From Orlajensenia stereocauli (GTDB taxonomy: Bacteria > Actinomycetota > Actinomycetes > Actinomycetales > Microbacteriaceae): a stretch of 64,000 bases of DNA. The stretch lies in assembly GCF_039548895.1 (NCBI RefSeq), contig NZ_JBCLVG010000002.1. The stretch is one strand, 5' to 3'. Position 1 is the first letter of the stretch. Every line of letters starts with the position of its first letter. Made by a program: the position numbers and the translations under genes. Of this stretch, positions 16,927 to 25,430 are shown in pieces. The notes under the pieces were generated by a model, which searched no databases, was not told the DNA's origin, and saw only the letters and a list, made by a program, of their open reading frames with translations.

Positions 16927-17763
16927 CTAGCGCCCGGTGAAGCGGTCCATCGAGCGGTAGACGCCGAAGAAGCGACCGGCGACGGCATCGAAGGCGGCAG
17001 CCGGAAGGACCCCGCGCAGCACCTTCGAGAACCCGACCGTCCAGGGCAGCATGAGCATCGGGCGCCCGGCGAGCATGGCCCTCCAGACCTGGTCGACCAC
17101 GTACTCCGGCGTCATGATCGGCGTGAGCAGCGGCCCGCGTGCGCCGTCGAACATGCCCGTCGAGATGTAGCTGGGAGCCACTGTGGTGACCTTCACATTG
17201 GCGTGGTCGTCACGCACCAGCTCGAGGCGCAGTGAGTCGCTCCAGCCGATGAGCGCGGCTTTCGACGCCGCGTAGACGCTCATGCGGGGGTTCGAGATCA
17301 TGCCGGCCGCCGACGCGATGTTCACGATGCGCGACGCCCGATAGGCGCGGGCCACCATGCCGGGCAGGAACTCGCGTGTGATGTACATGGGCGCGAGGGC
17401 GTTCACCTGCATCGTCGGGCGGGTGTCGTCGCCGTTGTCGGTCTCCCAGAAGTACCCGTTGCCGCGCACGACCCCGGCGTTGTTGATGAGCACGTCGGGA
17501 TTGCCGACCTCCTTGCGCACCTTCTGCGCCGCCTTGGCGATGGCACCGAGATCGGCCACGTCCACGACGTAGGAGTGGATGCGGGTGCGCCCCTTCGAGG
17601 CCGTGCCGAGGTCGCCGACGGTCTGGGCCAGGGCGTGGGCGTCACGGTCCCAGAGCACGACGGATGCCGCCCCTTCCGCGACCGCCCGCTCGGCGTACAA
17701 CCGCCCCATGCCCATGGCCGCCCCGGTGATCAGTACTGATGCGCCACGCACGGTTCTCGTCAT
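16927..17763 (-). CDS. Short-chain dehydrogenase/reductase (SDR)
   Basis: 278 residues of the classical SDR fold. The cofactor loop TGAAMGMG is at 13-20, NNAG at 94-97, the catalytic Ser in VNIASAAGM near 151, and YAASK with Tyr164 and Lys168. The C-terminal part (PMLMLPWTVGFSKVLRGVLPAAAFDAV) resembles SDRs acting on lipid or ketone substrates. Substrate unknown. ATG 17763 has no clear Shine-Dalgarno; GACAAT lies 6 nt upstream, so it may be leaderless. Confidence 0.88.
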   Translation of the reverse strand: MTRTVRGASVLITGAAMGMGRLYAERAVAEGAASVVLWDRDAHALAQTVGDLGTASKGRTRIHSYVVDVADLGAIAKAAQKVRKEVGNPDVLINNAGVVRGNGYFWETDNGDDTRPTMQVNALAPMYITREFLPGMVARAYRASRIVNIASAAGMISNPRMSVYAASKAALIGWSDSLRLELVRDDHANVKVTTVAPSYISTGMFDGARGPLLTPIMTPEYVVDQVWRAMLAGRPMLMLPWTVGFSKVLRGVLPAAAFDAVAGRFFGVYRSMDRFTGR

Positions 17764-17835
17764 GGATTCATTGTCGCAGCACAGGCCGAGCGCACTCCGT
17801 CAGAAGGGTGGGTCGCCGCTCGCCCGGCACAACGC

Positions 17836-17892
17836 CGGCTCGCCACTTTCGGTCGGACTGCGCGGCGCATGGCGACCGGAAGTGGCGAGCCG
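17836..17892. repeat. Long inverted repeat, CACTTTCGG core (hairpin)
   Basis: Two 20-nt arms (17836-17855 and 17873-17892) pair with one mismatch around a 17-nt loop. The left arm contains CGCCACTTTCGGTCG and the right CGACCGGAAGTGGCG. It sits in the divergent gap between the SDR and GNAT genes and shares its core with hairpins at 32829-32890, 41259-41316 and 58051-58103. Confidence 0.8.
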
Positions 17893-17945
17893 AGGTCCGG
17901 ACGGAGTCCGAGCGAGGTCGAAGCGCACCCGCCAGAATGGGACCC

Positions 17946-18422
17946 ATGAGCCCTGCTGCATCCGTCACCCTCGTCGACAAGACTCCCGAGCAGCTCGCCG
18001 CATGGCTGCCGGTCTCGAACTCGCTCTACGAGCAGGCGCGCATCGATGCCGGCGACAGCCCCGGCGAGGCCGCCAACGCCGCCGCGAGCTCGCAGGCGAA
18101 GTTCTTCCCCCATGGTGTGCCGGTCGATGGCCACCGCATCTTCACCATCACGGTCGACGGGGGCGATGCCGGTTGGCTGTGGATCGGGCCGACGGCGGAC
18201 GGGGCCGGAGGCGACTGGTGGATCTGGGACATCGAGGTGCATGAGGCGTTCCGTCGCCGCGGCATCGCCGAGGCCACCATGCTGCTCGCCGAGGACGTCG
18301 CCCGCGCGGCCGGAGCCACCGCGATCGGGCTCAATGTGTTCGGCGGCAACGACACGGCGCGCAGGCTCTACGACCGCGTCGGGTACGGCGTCACCAGTGT
18401 TCACATGCGCAAGAACCTCTAG
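17946..18422 (+). CDS. GNAT-family N-acetyltransferase
   Basis: 158 residues. The acetyl-CoA-binding RRRGIAEATM (Q/RxxGxA) motif lies near residue 101, preceded by WWIWDIEVHEAF (beta4) and followed by GLNVFGGNDTARRLYDRVGYGV, the typical beta5-alpha4 end. Substrate is not inferable. ATG 17946 is the first Met in a region of normal coding pattern; the weak box CAGAAT lies 7 nt upstream. No partner gene is apparent. Confidence 0.88.
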   Translation: MSPAASVTLVDKTPEQLAAWLPVSNSLYEQARIDAGDSPGEAANAAASSQAKFFPHGVPVDGHRIFTITVDGGDAGWLWIGPTADGAGGDWWIWDIEVHEAFRRRGIAEATMLLAEDVARAAGATAIGLNVFGGNDTARRLYDRVGYGVTSVHMRKNL

Positions 18423-18511
18423 CGAGGCGCCCTGCGACGCCGGGCAACGCACTGTTACGTCGTGTCTCGCGCGCCCGACCGACGCATGCATACGGTGGGT
18501 AATTTCGAAGG

Positions 18512-19357
18512 ATGCCCTCCGATTCCGCGACCTCAACGACGCCAGCCGGCGTCGCGGTCTCGGTCGAGTTCGCGGGCCTGGGTCGGGCCTTCGACCCCGC
18601 GAGGCCCGTGCTCGCCGACGTCGACCTGCGGGTCGAGCCCGGTGAGATCGTCGCCATCATCGGGGCGAGCGGATGCGGCAAGTCCACGCTGCTGCGCATC
18701 GCCGGCGGACTCGACACCCAGACCTCGGGCAGCGTGAGCATCGACGGCACCCCAGTCGCCACGTACGACCCCCGCACCGCGGTCGGCTTCCAGGAGCCGC
18801 GCCTGCTCCCTTGGCGCAGCATCGCGGACAACGTGGCACTCGGTGTTCCGCGCGGCACGGCGAGGGCCACGGCCCGCGCCGGCGTCGATCGCCTGCTCGA
18901 GCTCGTCGGGCTGGCGGATGCCGCCGGTCAGCGGCCGCGTGAGGTGTCGGGCGGGATGGCCCAGCGCGCGTCGCTCGCACGCGCCCTCGCCCGCCGCCCC
19001 GGCGTGCTGCTCCTCGACGAGCCGTTCGGAGCACTCGACGCCCTCACCCGCCTCAAGATGCAGGACCTCCTCCTCGACATCCACGCGGCCGAGCCCACCA
19101 CTGTGCTGCTCGTCACGCACGACGTCGACGAGGCACTGCAACTGGCCGACCGCATCGTGCTGCTCGGGCGCGCCGACGGCGACGCGGCGGCATCCGTTCT
19201 CGAGACCGTCACTGTTCCCGGTCGCCGGCCCCGCGATCGCGGCTCAGCGGAGCTCGCCGAGTTGCGAGCCCGCCTGCTCGCGGGCCTGGGCATCGATCGG
19301 CACGGCCACGCCCGCGGCATCGCGAGCAGCACGACCATCCCCGCCTTCCCCTACTGA
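18512..19357 (+). CDS. ABC transporter ATP-binding protein (SsuB/TauB type)
   Basis: 281 residues. Walker A GASGCGKST, Q-loop in GFQEPRLLPWRS, signature VSGGMAQR, Walker B VLLLDEPFGALD and H-loop VTHDVDEAL are all present. The Q-loop and D-loop wording is typical of ATPases for sulfonate, nitrate or taurine-like importers. It is the first gene of a four-gene operon. TACGGT at 18491-18496 is a plausible -10. GAAGG touches the ATG without a spacer, so initiation may be inefficient. Confidence 0.9.
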   Translation: MPSDSATSTTPAGVAVSVEFAGLGRAFDPARPVLADVDLRVEPGEIVAIIGASGCGKSTLLRIAGGLDTQTSGSVSIDGTPVATYDPRTAVGFQEPRLLPWRSIADNVALGVPRGTARATARAGVDRLLELVGLADAAGQRPREVSGGMAQRASLARALARRPGVLLLDEPFGALDALTRLKMQDLLLDIHAAEPTTVLLVTHDVDEALQLADRIVLLGRADGDAAASVLETVTVPGRRPRDRGSAELAELRARLLAGLGIDRHGHARGIASSTTIPAFPY

Positions 19358-19454
19358 CCCACGAAGAACCAACGCACCACAGCACCTCCAGCACCACACG
19401 GCACCACACCACCTCCCTGCACCACTTCCCTCACAGCACCAGGAGAGACACGCC

Positions 19455-20513
19455 ATGACCTTCCTTCGAAAGACATCGACGACAGCCGCGATCGTCGCGG
19501 CAGCGGCATCCGTCGCCCTCATGCTCACCGGCTGCGTCGCCGGTGAGGGCTCCGCAGCCGCGCCGGCCGAGACCAGCTCCGGCGATGGCGATGCCGTCGT
19601 CACCCAGGGCGGAACTCTGAACATCGACTTCGCCACCTACAACCCGCTGAGCCTCGTGATCAAGGACCAGGGCTGGCTCGAGGATGCTCTGGCCGAGCAG
19701 GACATCACCGTCAACTGGGTGCAATCGGCCGGCTCGAACAAGGCCAACGAGGCGCTGCGCGCCGGCGCAATCGATGTGGGATCCACCGCGGGATCGGCTG
19801 CACTGTTGGCTCGCTCGAACGGCTCGCCCATCCAGGTCATCGACATCTACTCGCAGCCCGAATGGTCGGCCATCGTCGTCGGCAAGGATTCGCCTATCAC
19901 CGACGTGACCGAGCTCGAGGGCAAGCAGGTCGCAGCAACGAAGGGCACCGACCCCTACTTCTTCCTGCTGCAGTCCCTGGAGGAGGCGGGTCTGTCCGCA
20001 TCCGACGTGACCGTGCAGAATCTGCAGCACGCCGACGGCTGGGCCGCACTGCAGAACGGATCCGTCGACGCCTGGGCCGGCCTCGACCCGATCATGGCCG
20101 GGGCCGAGGAGTCGGGCGCCCAGCTCATCTACCGCAACGTCGACTTCAACAGCTACGGCTTCCTGAACGCCACCGAGTCGTTCCTGAAGGCCAAGCCCGA
20201 CGTCGCGCAGACCGTCGTCAACGCCTACGAGCACGCTCGCGCGTGGGCTCTCGACAGCCCGGAGGAGACCGCGGAGATCCTGGCCTCCGTCGCCAGCCTC
20301 GACCCGGCCGTGGCCACCAAGGTCATCTCGGAGCGCACCAACCTCGACGTCGACAACGTTCCCGGTGACGCTCAGATCTCCGTGCTGAAGACCATCGGCC
20401 CGGTGTTCGTCGAGAACGGCGACGTGCAGACCCAGCAGCAGGTCGACGACGCCATCGACACCATCGTGAACGACACCTACGCCAAGGCAGCAGACGCCGA
20501 CGCGATCGGCTAG
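19455..20513 (+). CDS. ABC transporter substrate-binding lipoprotein (SsuA/NMT1-like)
   Basis: 352 residues. The signal peptide ends MLTGC with lipidated Cys27. The mature part shows the SsuA pattern: IDFATYNPLSLVIKDQGWLE, GSNKANEALRAGAIDVGSTAGSAALLARSNG, DSPITDVTELEGKQVAATKGTDPYFFLLQSLEEAGL, and a DGWAALQNGSVDAWAGLDP hinge. It should bind a small anion such as a sulfonate or carboxylate. AGGAGAG lies 7 nt before ATG 19455. The 97-nt leader is very rich in C and A and poor in G. A strong hairpin follows the stop. Confidence 0.9.
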   Translation: MTFLRKTSTTAAIVAAAASVALMLTGCVAGEGSAAAPAETSSGDGDAVVTQGGTLNIDFATYNPLSLVIKDQGWLEDALAEQDITVNWVQSAGSNKANEALRAGAIDVGSTAGSAALLARSNGSPIQVIDIYSQPEWSAIVVGKDSPITDVTELEGKQVAATKGTDPYFFLLQSLEEAGLSASDVTVQNLQHADGWAALQNGSVDAWAGLDPIMAGAEESGAQLIYRNVDFNSYGFLNATESFLKAKPDVAQTVVNAYEHARAWALDSPEETAEILASVASLDPAVATKVISERTNLDVDNVPGDAQISVLKTIGPVFVENGDVQTQQQVDDAIDTIVNDTYAKAADADAIG

Positions 20514-20524
20514 CAGGAGCCGCA

Positions 20525-20557
20525 CGTGCGGGGTGCCGGATCCCGGTGCCCCGCACG
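20525..20557 (+). other. Intra-operon hairpin between binding protein and permease genes
   Basis: CGTGCGGGG (20525-20533) pairs perfectly with CCCCGCACG (20549-20557), with an inner CCGG/CCGG pairing. It lies just after the binding-protein stop and before the permease. Such structures commonly protect the upstream message or partly terminate, so more binding protein than permease is made. No T-tract follows. Confidence 0.55.
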
Positions 20558-20595
20558 AGCACAGCACGAAGAGCAGCACCCGAGAGGAGAGACCG

Positions 20596-21501
20596 TTGAG
20601 CTACCAGACCGACCATGACGCTCGCACGCAGGTGGTCGCCGGTGTCTTCGGCAGCTCCTTCGCCGAGCGCCCCGCTGCTCCGGATGCCGGGACCCGGCGA
20701 CCCCAGGGGGAAACCGGCCCTCGACGGAACGGGCGCAAGCGCCTCACCAGCCGGCGCTGGTTCGTCATCGTCGGCGGCGCGATCCTCCCGGTGCTCATCC
20801 TCGCCGCCTGGCAGATCGCGTCGACCACCGGGCTGGTGCCGATCTCCCAGCTGCCGTCGCCCGAGATGGTCTGGCTCGCCGCCGTCGATCTCGCCCAGCG
20901 CGGCCTGCTCGGACTCTACGTCGCCATCTCGACCCAGCGCGTGCTGCTCGGCTTCGCCATCGGCGGCGCGCTCGGCCTCCTGATCGGAGCCGTGGTCGGC
21001 CTGTCGCGCCTCGCCGACATCCTCCTCGCCCCCACGCTCGGAGCGATCCGCGCCGTGCCGTCCCTCGCCTGGATCCCCCTGCTCATCCTCTGGTTCAAGA
21101 TCGGCGAGGAATCGAAGATCATCCTCATCTCGATCGGGGCGTTCTTCCCCGTCTACACGATCGTGGCCTCCGCCCTGCGGCACGTCGACCGCCACCTCAT
21201 CGAGGCCGGCCGCGCCTTCGGCCTCAGCGGCGTGCGGCTGTTCACCACCGTGCAGCTCCCCGCCGTCGTTCCGTCGGTCATCTCGGGCCTCCGCCTCGCA
21301 CTCGCCCAGTCGTGGCTGTTCCTCGTGGCCGCCGAGCTCATCGCATCGTCGATGGGTCTCGGCTTCCTGCTGCTCGACTCCGGCCAGAGCGGCCGCATCG
21401 ACCGCATCTTCCTGGCGATCATCCTGCTGGCCCTGCTGGGCAAGCTGACGGATGCGCTCGTCGGTCTCTTCGAGAAGTGGGCGGTGCGCAAGTGGGCCTG
21501 A
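20596..21501 (+). CDS. ABC transporter permease (SsuC type)
   Basis: 301 residues. After a 55-residue hydrophilic N-terminus come six membrane spans and the binding-protein-dependent permease motif around ALRHVDRHLIEAGRAFGLSGVRLFTTVQLPA, which contains the EAA loop. I chose TTG 20596 because GAGGAGAG lies just upstream; the longer frame from 20533 runs through the intergenic hairpin. Its stop lies 10 nt inside the next gene. Confidence 0.88.
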   Translation: MSYQTDHDARTQVVAGVFGSSFAERPAAPDAGTRRPQGETGPRRNGRKRLTSRRWFVIVGGAILPVLILAAWQIASTTGLVPISQLPSPEMVWLAAVDLAQRGLLGLYVAISTQRVLLGFAIGGALGLLIGAVVGLSRLADILLAPTLGAIRAVPSLAWIPLLILWFKIGEESKIILISIGAFFPVYTIVASALRHVDRHLIEAGRAFGLSGVRLFTTVQLPAVVPSVISGLRLALAQSWLFLVAAELIASSMGLGFLLLDSGQSGRIDRIFLAIILLALLGKLTDALVGLFEKWAVRKWA

Positions 21502-23483
21502 ACGACACCATCAGCGCCCTGCTCGACGAGCAGCGCCGCTTCCCCGCACCCGCGGCGTTCACCGCCGAGGCGAACGTTCCGCACTCGGAGTACGAGCGTG
21601 CGGCATCCGACCCCGTCGCCTTCTGGTCCGAGCAGGCCGAGCGCCTCGACTGGACCGAGCCGTGGCACACCGACCACAGCTGGCACCCCGCGGTGACGGA
21701 TGCCGCGGGCGAGCTCTCGGTACCGCGTGCCGAGTGGTTCTCGGGCGGACGCCTCAACGTGGCCGTCAACTGCGTCGATCGGCACGTCGACGCCGGGAAC
21801 GGCGAGCGCATCGCCTTCCACTTCGAGGGCGAGAGCGGAGACCGCCGCTCGCTCAGCTATGCGGAATTGCAACGCGAGGTGGCCCGCGCCGCCAACGCCC
21901 TCACGGCCCTCGGCATCTCCCAGGGCGACCGCGTCGTCGTCTACCTGCCGGTGCTGCTCGAGACCGTCATCGCGACCCTCGCCATCGCCCGCATCGGCGC
22001 CGTGCATTCGCTCGTCTTCGGCGGCTTCTCGGCCGAGGCGCTCAGGTTCCGCGTGGAAGACACGGGCGCGAAGCTGCTCATCACGACCGACGGCCAGTTC
22101 CGTCGCGGCAGGGCTGTGGCCGTCAAGGAGGCGGCGGATGCCGCCGTCGCCGGCGTCGCCTCGATCGAGCACGTCCTCGTCATCCGCCGCACCGGCGACG
22201 AGACGCCGGACATCCCGTGGACCGAGGGGCGCGACGTCTGGTGGCACGATGCCGTTGCGGCGGCATCCGACGTGCACACCCCTGAGTTCTTCGACGCCGA
22301 GACGCCGCTGTTCATCATCTACACGAGCGGGACGACGGGGAAGCCGAAGGGGCTCGTGCACACGAGTGGCGGCTACCTCACGCACGCCTCTTACACGCAT
22401 TGGGCCGTCTTCGACGCGAAGCCCGAAACCGACGTGTACTGGTGCACCGCCGACCTCGCCTGGGTCACGGCGCACAGCTACGTGCTCTACGGCCCACTGT
22501 CGAACGGGGTCACGAGCGTCATCTACGAGGGCACGCCCAACACTCCGCACTCGGCGCGGCACTTCGAGATCATCGAGCGCTACGGCGTCTCGACGTACTA
22601 CACCGCACCCACGCTGATCCGCAGTCTCATGACCTGGTTCCCCGACGGAGTTCCCGCCGCGCACGACCTGTCGAGCATCCGCCTGCTCGGGTCCGTCGGC
22701 GAGGCGATCAACCCCGAGGCGTGGATGTGGTTCCGCGACAACATCGGCGCCGGCCGAGCGCCCATCGTCGACACCTGGTGGCAGTCGGAGACCGGCGCCG
22801 CGATCATGGCGCCGCTGCCCGGGGTCTCGACGTTGAAGCCCGGTTCGGCCCTGCGCGCGCTCCCAGGACTGCGGGCATCCGTCGTCGACGAGAACGGGGT
22901 GAAGGTCGCGCGGGGAACCGGCGGCTACCTCGTGATCGAGGGCACGTGGCCCGGGATGGCGCGCACGATCTGGGGCAACCCCGAGCGCTACCGCGACTCG
23001 TACTGGGCGCGCTTCGCCGAGCAGGGCCTGTTCTTCTCGGGCGACGGCGCCAAGTACGACGCCGACGGCGACATCTGGCTGCTCGGACGCGTCGACGACG
23101 TGATCAACGTGTCGGGCCACAGGCTGTCGACGATCGAGATCGAGTCAGCTCTGGTGGCACACCCCGCCGTCGGCGAGGCCGGGGCCGTCGGGGTGACGGA
23201 TGCGCTCACGGGCGAGGCCATCGCCGCGTTCGTCGTGCCGTCATCCGGCGTGCTCGACGACGCCGATCTGCTCCACGAGCTGCGCCGGCATGTTGCGCAT
23301 CTCATCGGCCCGATCGCCAAGCCACGCGACATCGTGCTGGTGCCGGACCTGCCGAAGACCCGTTCCGGCAAGATCATGCGGCGCCTGCTCGTCGATATCG
23401 CCGAGGGCCGCACGCTGGGTGATACGACGTCGCTGCAGGACGAGACGGTGCCCGGGCGCATCGCTGAGATCGTCGGTCGCTGA
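21492..23483 (+). CDS. Acetyl-CoA synthetase-like AMP-forming acyl-CoA ligase
   Basis: 663 residues, the length of acetyl-CoA synthetase. It activates a carboxylate to acyl-AMP and then to acyl-CoA. The phosphate loop is YTSGTTGKPKGLVH, the adenine and acyl region is DTWWQSETGA, the hinge is GRVDDVINVSGHRLS, and the catalytic Lys is in PKTRSGKIMRR. The Trp of WWQSETG is the residue that keeps the acyl pocket small in acetate-specific enzymes, so a two-carbon acid is likely. GTG 21492 overlaps the permease stop by 10 nt, tying it to the importer. The stop codon lies inside the first of three tandem repeats. Confidence 0.9.
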   Translation: MGLNDTISALLDEQRRFPAPAAFTAEANVPHSEYERAASDPVAFWSEQAERLDWTEPWHTDHSWHPAVTDAAGELSVPRAEWFSGGRLNVAVNCVDRHVDAGNGERIAFHFEGESGDRRSLSYAELQREVARAANALTALGISQGDRVVVYLPVLLETVIATLAIARIGAVHSLVFGGFSAEALRFRVEDTGAKLLITTDGQFRRGRAVAVKEAADAAVAGVASIEHVLVIRRTGDETPDIPWTEGRDVWWHDAVAAASDVHTPEFFDAETPLFIIYTSGTTGKPKGLVHTSGGYLTHASYTHWAVFDAKPETDVYWCTADLAWVTAHSYVLYGPLSNGVTSVIYEGTPNTPHSARHFEIIERYGVSTYYTAPTLIRSLMTWFPDGVPAAHDLSSIRLLGSVGEAINPEAWMWFRDNIGAGRAPIVDTWWQSETGAAIMAPLPGVSTLKPGSALRALPGLRASVVDENGVKVARGTGGYLVIEGTWPGMARTIWGNPERYRDSYWARFAEQGLFFSGDGAKYDADGDIWLLGRVDDVINVSGHRLSTIEIESALVAHPAVGEAGAVGVTDALTGEAIAAFVVPSSGVLDDADLLHELRRHVAHLIGPIAKPRDIVLVPDLPKTRSGKIMRRLLVDIAEGRTLGDTTSLQDETVPGRIAEIVGR

Positions 23484-23519
23484 GGGCGTCGGTCGCTGAG
23501 GACGTCGGTCGCTGAGGAC
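23472..23519. repeat. Three tandem 16-bp units (GTCGGTCGCTGAGGRC) at the ligase stop codon
   Basis: GTCGGTCGCTGAGGGC (23472-23487) is followed by two copies of GTCGGTCGCTGAGGAC (23488-23503, 23504-23519). The TGA of the first unit is the stop codon of the ligase gene. The unit matches the ends of the CGCTCGCTGAGG palindromic repeat family. The rest of the 74-nt convergent gap continues with repeat-like CGAAGCGCTCGG sequence. Confidence 0.85.
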
Positions 23520-23556
23520 CGGACGCAGTCCGCGCCCGAAGCGCTCGGCGGGTCGG

Positions 23557-24813
23557 TCATCGAGCAGCCGCATCCGCCGCCCGCTCCCGGAGGAAGTCGC
23601 GCTCCGAGAGATTCGTCGCCAGTTCGGCGGCGCGCAGGTACTCCTCCACCGCCTCCGCCCGACGCCCGAGCTTCTGGAGGAGATCGGCGCGGACGGCCGG
23701 GAGCAGGTGGTAGCCGCGGAGTGCCGGGTGGTCGACGAGCTGGTCGACGAGGGCGAGGCCGGCCTCAGGTCCGACGGCCCGACCGAGCACCACGGCCCGG
23801 TTGAGTTCGACGACGGGAGAGCCGGTGAGGCGGGCGAGCTGTTCGTAGAGTTCTGCAAGCAGGGCCCAGTCCGTGGCATCCGTCGACTCGGCATGCGCAT
23901 GACAGGCGGCGATCCGCGCTTGAAGCAGGTAGGGACCATCGGCTCCGGCAGCCAGTCTCCGTGCCTCCGCCAGCGCGGCCGACCCACGCGAGATGCTGCC
24001 GGAATCCCAGCGCGAACGGTCCTGGTCGTCGAGCAGCACGGGCCGTCCGGCGGCATCGACCCTGGCGCGCAGGCGCGACGATTGCAGCTCCATGAGCGCC
24101 AACAGGCCCTGCGCCTCCGATTCCGTCGGGGCCACCGTCGTGAGGATGCGCCCCACCCTGATCGCCTCGACGCACAGCGCCGGTCGCATCCAGTCCTGGC
24201 CTTCGGTGGCCGCGTAGCCCTCGTTGAAGAGCAGGTAGACGACCCGCAGGACGGCACCCATCCGCTCGGCCCGCTCCGCCTCGCTCGGCTCCTCGATCGC
24301 GGCCCCCGCCTCGGTGAGCGTGCGCTTGGCGCGCGAGATGCGCTGGGCGATCGTCGCCTCCGAGGTGAGATACGCCCGCGCGATCTCCCGTGCGGTCAGT
24401 CCGGCGACGAGCCTGAGCGTGAGCGTGGTCCTCCCCTCCTCGGTCAGCACCGGGTGGCAGCAGATGAACATGAGCCGCAGCACGTCGTCGTCGACGTGGT
24501 CGATGGCGGCCGTCGGATCGTCAGCGGATGCCCACTCGAGGTCCATCGCGAGTCTCGCGACAACCCGATCGCCCCGGGCGTCGGCACGGAAGGCGTCCAT
24601 GGCACGGCGCTTGGCCACGGCCATGAGCCACGCGGCCGGCTTGGCCGGGATCCCCGTGCGCGGCCACTGATCGAGTGCCGCCACGACGGCGTCCTGCGCC
24701 AGGTCCTCGGCGAGAGCGACGTCACGGACGACCCGCACGAGCGTCGCGATGATGGCCGTCGACTCGAGGCGCCAGACGGCCTCGACGGCGGCGCGGGCTG
24801 TCGTCGGCTCCAC
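23557..24813 (-). CDS. ECF sigma factor, ECF42 type with C-terminal TPR-like extension
   Basis: 418 residues, about twice a minimal ECF sigma. Region 2 covers TLVRVVRDVALAEDLAQDAVVAALDQWP and the PAKPAAWLMAVAKRRAMD segment; region 4 is LTAREIARAYLTSEATIAQRISRAKRTL. A long helical extension (AERMGAVLRVVYLLFNEGY ... SPVVELNRAVVLGRAVGPEAGL) replaces an anti-sigma partner in this group. ECF42 sigmas typically lie beside a DGPF/YCII protein gene, as here (62 nt upstream). I chose GTG 24813; the frame upstream overlaps the YCII gene. Confidence 0.9.
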   Translation of the reverse strand: MEPTTARAAVEAVWRLESTAIIATLVRVVRDVALAEDLAQDAVVAALDQWPRTGIPAKPAAWLMAVAKRRAMDAFRADARGDRVVARLAMDLEWASADDPTAAIDHVDDDVLRLMFICCHPVLTEEGRTTLTLRLVAGLTAREIARAYLTSEATIAQRISRAKRTLTEAGAAIEEPSEAERAERMGAVLRVVYLLFNEGYAATEGQDWMRPALCVEAIRVGRILTTVAPTESEAQGLLALMELQSSRLRARVDAAGRPVLLDDQDRSRWDSGSISRGSAALAEARRLAAGADGPYLLQARIAACHAHAESTDATDWALLAELYEQLARLTGSPVVELNRAVVLGRAVGPEAGLALVDQLVDHPALRGYHLLPAVRADLLQKLGRRAEAVEEYLRAAELATNLSERDFLRERAADAAAR

Positions 24814-24875
24814 GGAACCTGATTCTCCCGACCCCCGTGCCACCGCCTCAAGGGGCGATGTCCCGCCGGTCGGAG

Positions 24876-25256
24876 TCAGTAGCCGATGATCTCGCTCTGC
24901 GACGCCGCGAGCTGACGCACCTCCACGTCGCCTTCCCAGCCGGGCCATTCCTCGACGTGGATCTGGAGGACACGACGGCCGAGTTCAACCGCCTCCTCCC
25001 TCGAGTGCACCTCGATGATGGCGTATCCGCCGATCAGTTCGCGGGTGTCTGCGAAAGGACCGTCGACGGTGCTGATGCGCCCATCCGCGAGGGACACGAT
25101 CGCTCCGCTCGCGCTCGGCAGCAGGCCGCCGATGTCGACGAGGGTGCCGTTACGACGACCCTCCTGTTCGTACTCCGCCATCCGCTTCCACACCCCGTCG
25201 GGGGTCTGGCCGATCGTCGCGGTTTCGTCGGTACGGACCAGGCACATGAATCGCAT
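24876..25256 (-). CDS. YCII-related DGPF-motif protein
   Basis: 126 residues: MRFMCLVRTDETATIGQTPDG, GGLLPSASGAIVSLADGRIS, then VDGPFADTRELIGGYAIIEV, which holds the DGPF motif of the YCII-related family encoded with ECF42 sigma factors. The family forms ferredoxin-like dimers whose biochemical role is not established. The ATG at 25256 has GAGGAGAG just upstream. An ECF42-like promoter at 25330-25304 lies about 50 nt before it. The sigma gene follows in the same direction. Confidence 0.9.
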   Translation of the reverse strand: MRFMCLVRTDETATIGQTPDGVWKRMAEYEQEGRRNGTLVDIGGLLPSASGAIVSLADGRISTVDGPFADTRELIGGYAIIEVHSREEAVELGRRVLQIHVEEWPGWEGDVEVRQLAASQSEIIGY

Positions 25257-25303
25257 GATGCTCTCCTCGTTCTCGCGGGCCGGATGCCCGCTCTCACCCT
25301 GTC

Positions 25304-25330
25304 GTCGCGTGCCAGGACCGATTCTCGACA
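25304..25330 (-). promoter_or_regulatory. ECF42-like promoter for the DGPF/YCII gene
   Basis: Reading the minus strand, TGTCGA (25330-25325) is followed after exactly 17 nt by CGAC (25307-25304). As I recall, the published ECF42 motif is TGTCGA at -35 with CGAC or CGTC at -10. The predicted transcript start is about 40 nt before the ATG at 25256. Confidence 0.7.
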
Positions 25331-25357
25331 TGCGCTGCGGAAATTCTCGCGAACGGA

Positions 25358-25384
25358 TGTCGAGAATGCATCCATGCCGGCGAC
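25358..25384 (+). promoter_or_regulatory. ECF42-like promoter for the DUF998 gene
   Basis: TGTCGA (25358-25363) is followed after exactly 17 nt by CGAC (25381-25384), a mirror image of the promoter on the other strand. The predicted start lies about 40 nt before the ATG at 25431. The two -35 boxes are the arms of an 11-bp perfect inverted repeat (25321-25331 and 25357-25367). Confidence 0.7.
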
Positions 25385-25430
25385 GAAACAGTGAACGACC
25401 TCGTCCGAGGTCCGAATGAAGGAGTTCGTC

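Noticed and set aside
23472..23519. Three tandem 16-mers as a CRISPR-like array
   Set aside because: The units are contiguous, with no spacers and no cas genes.
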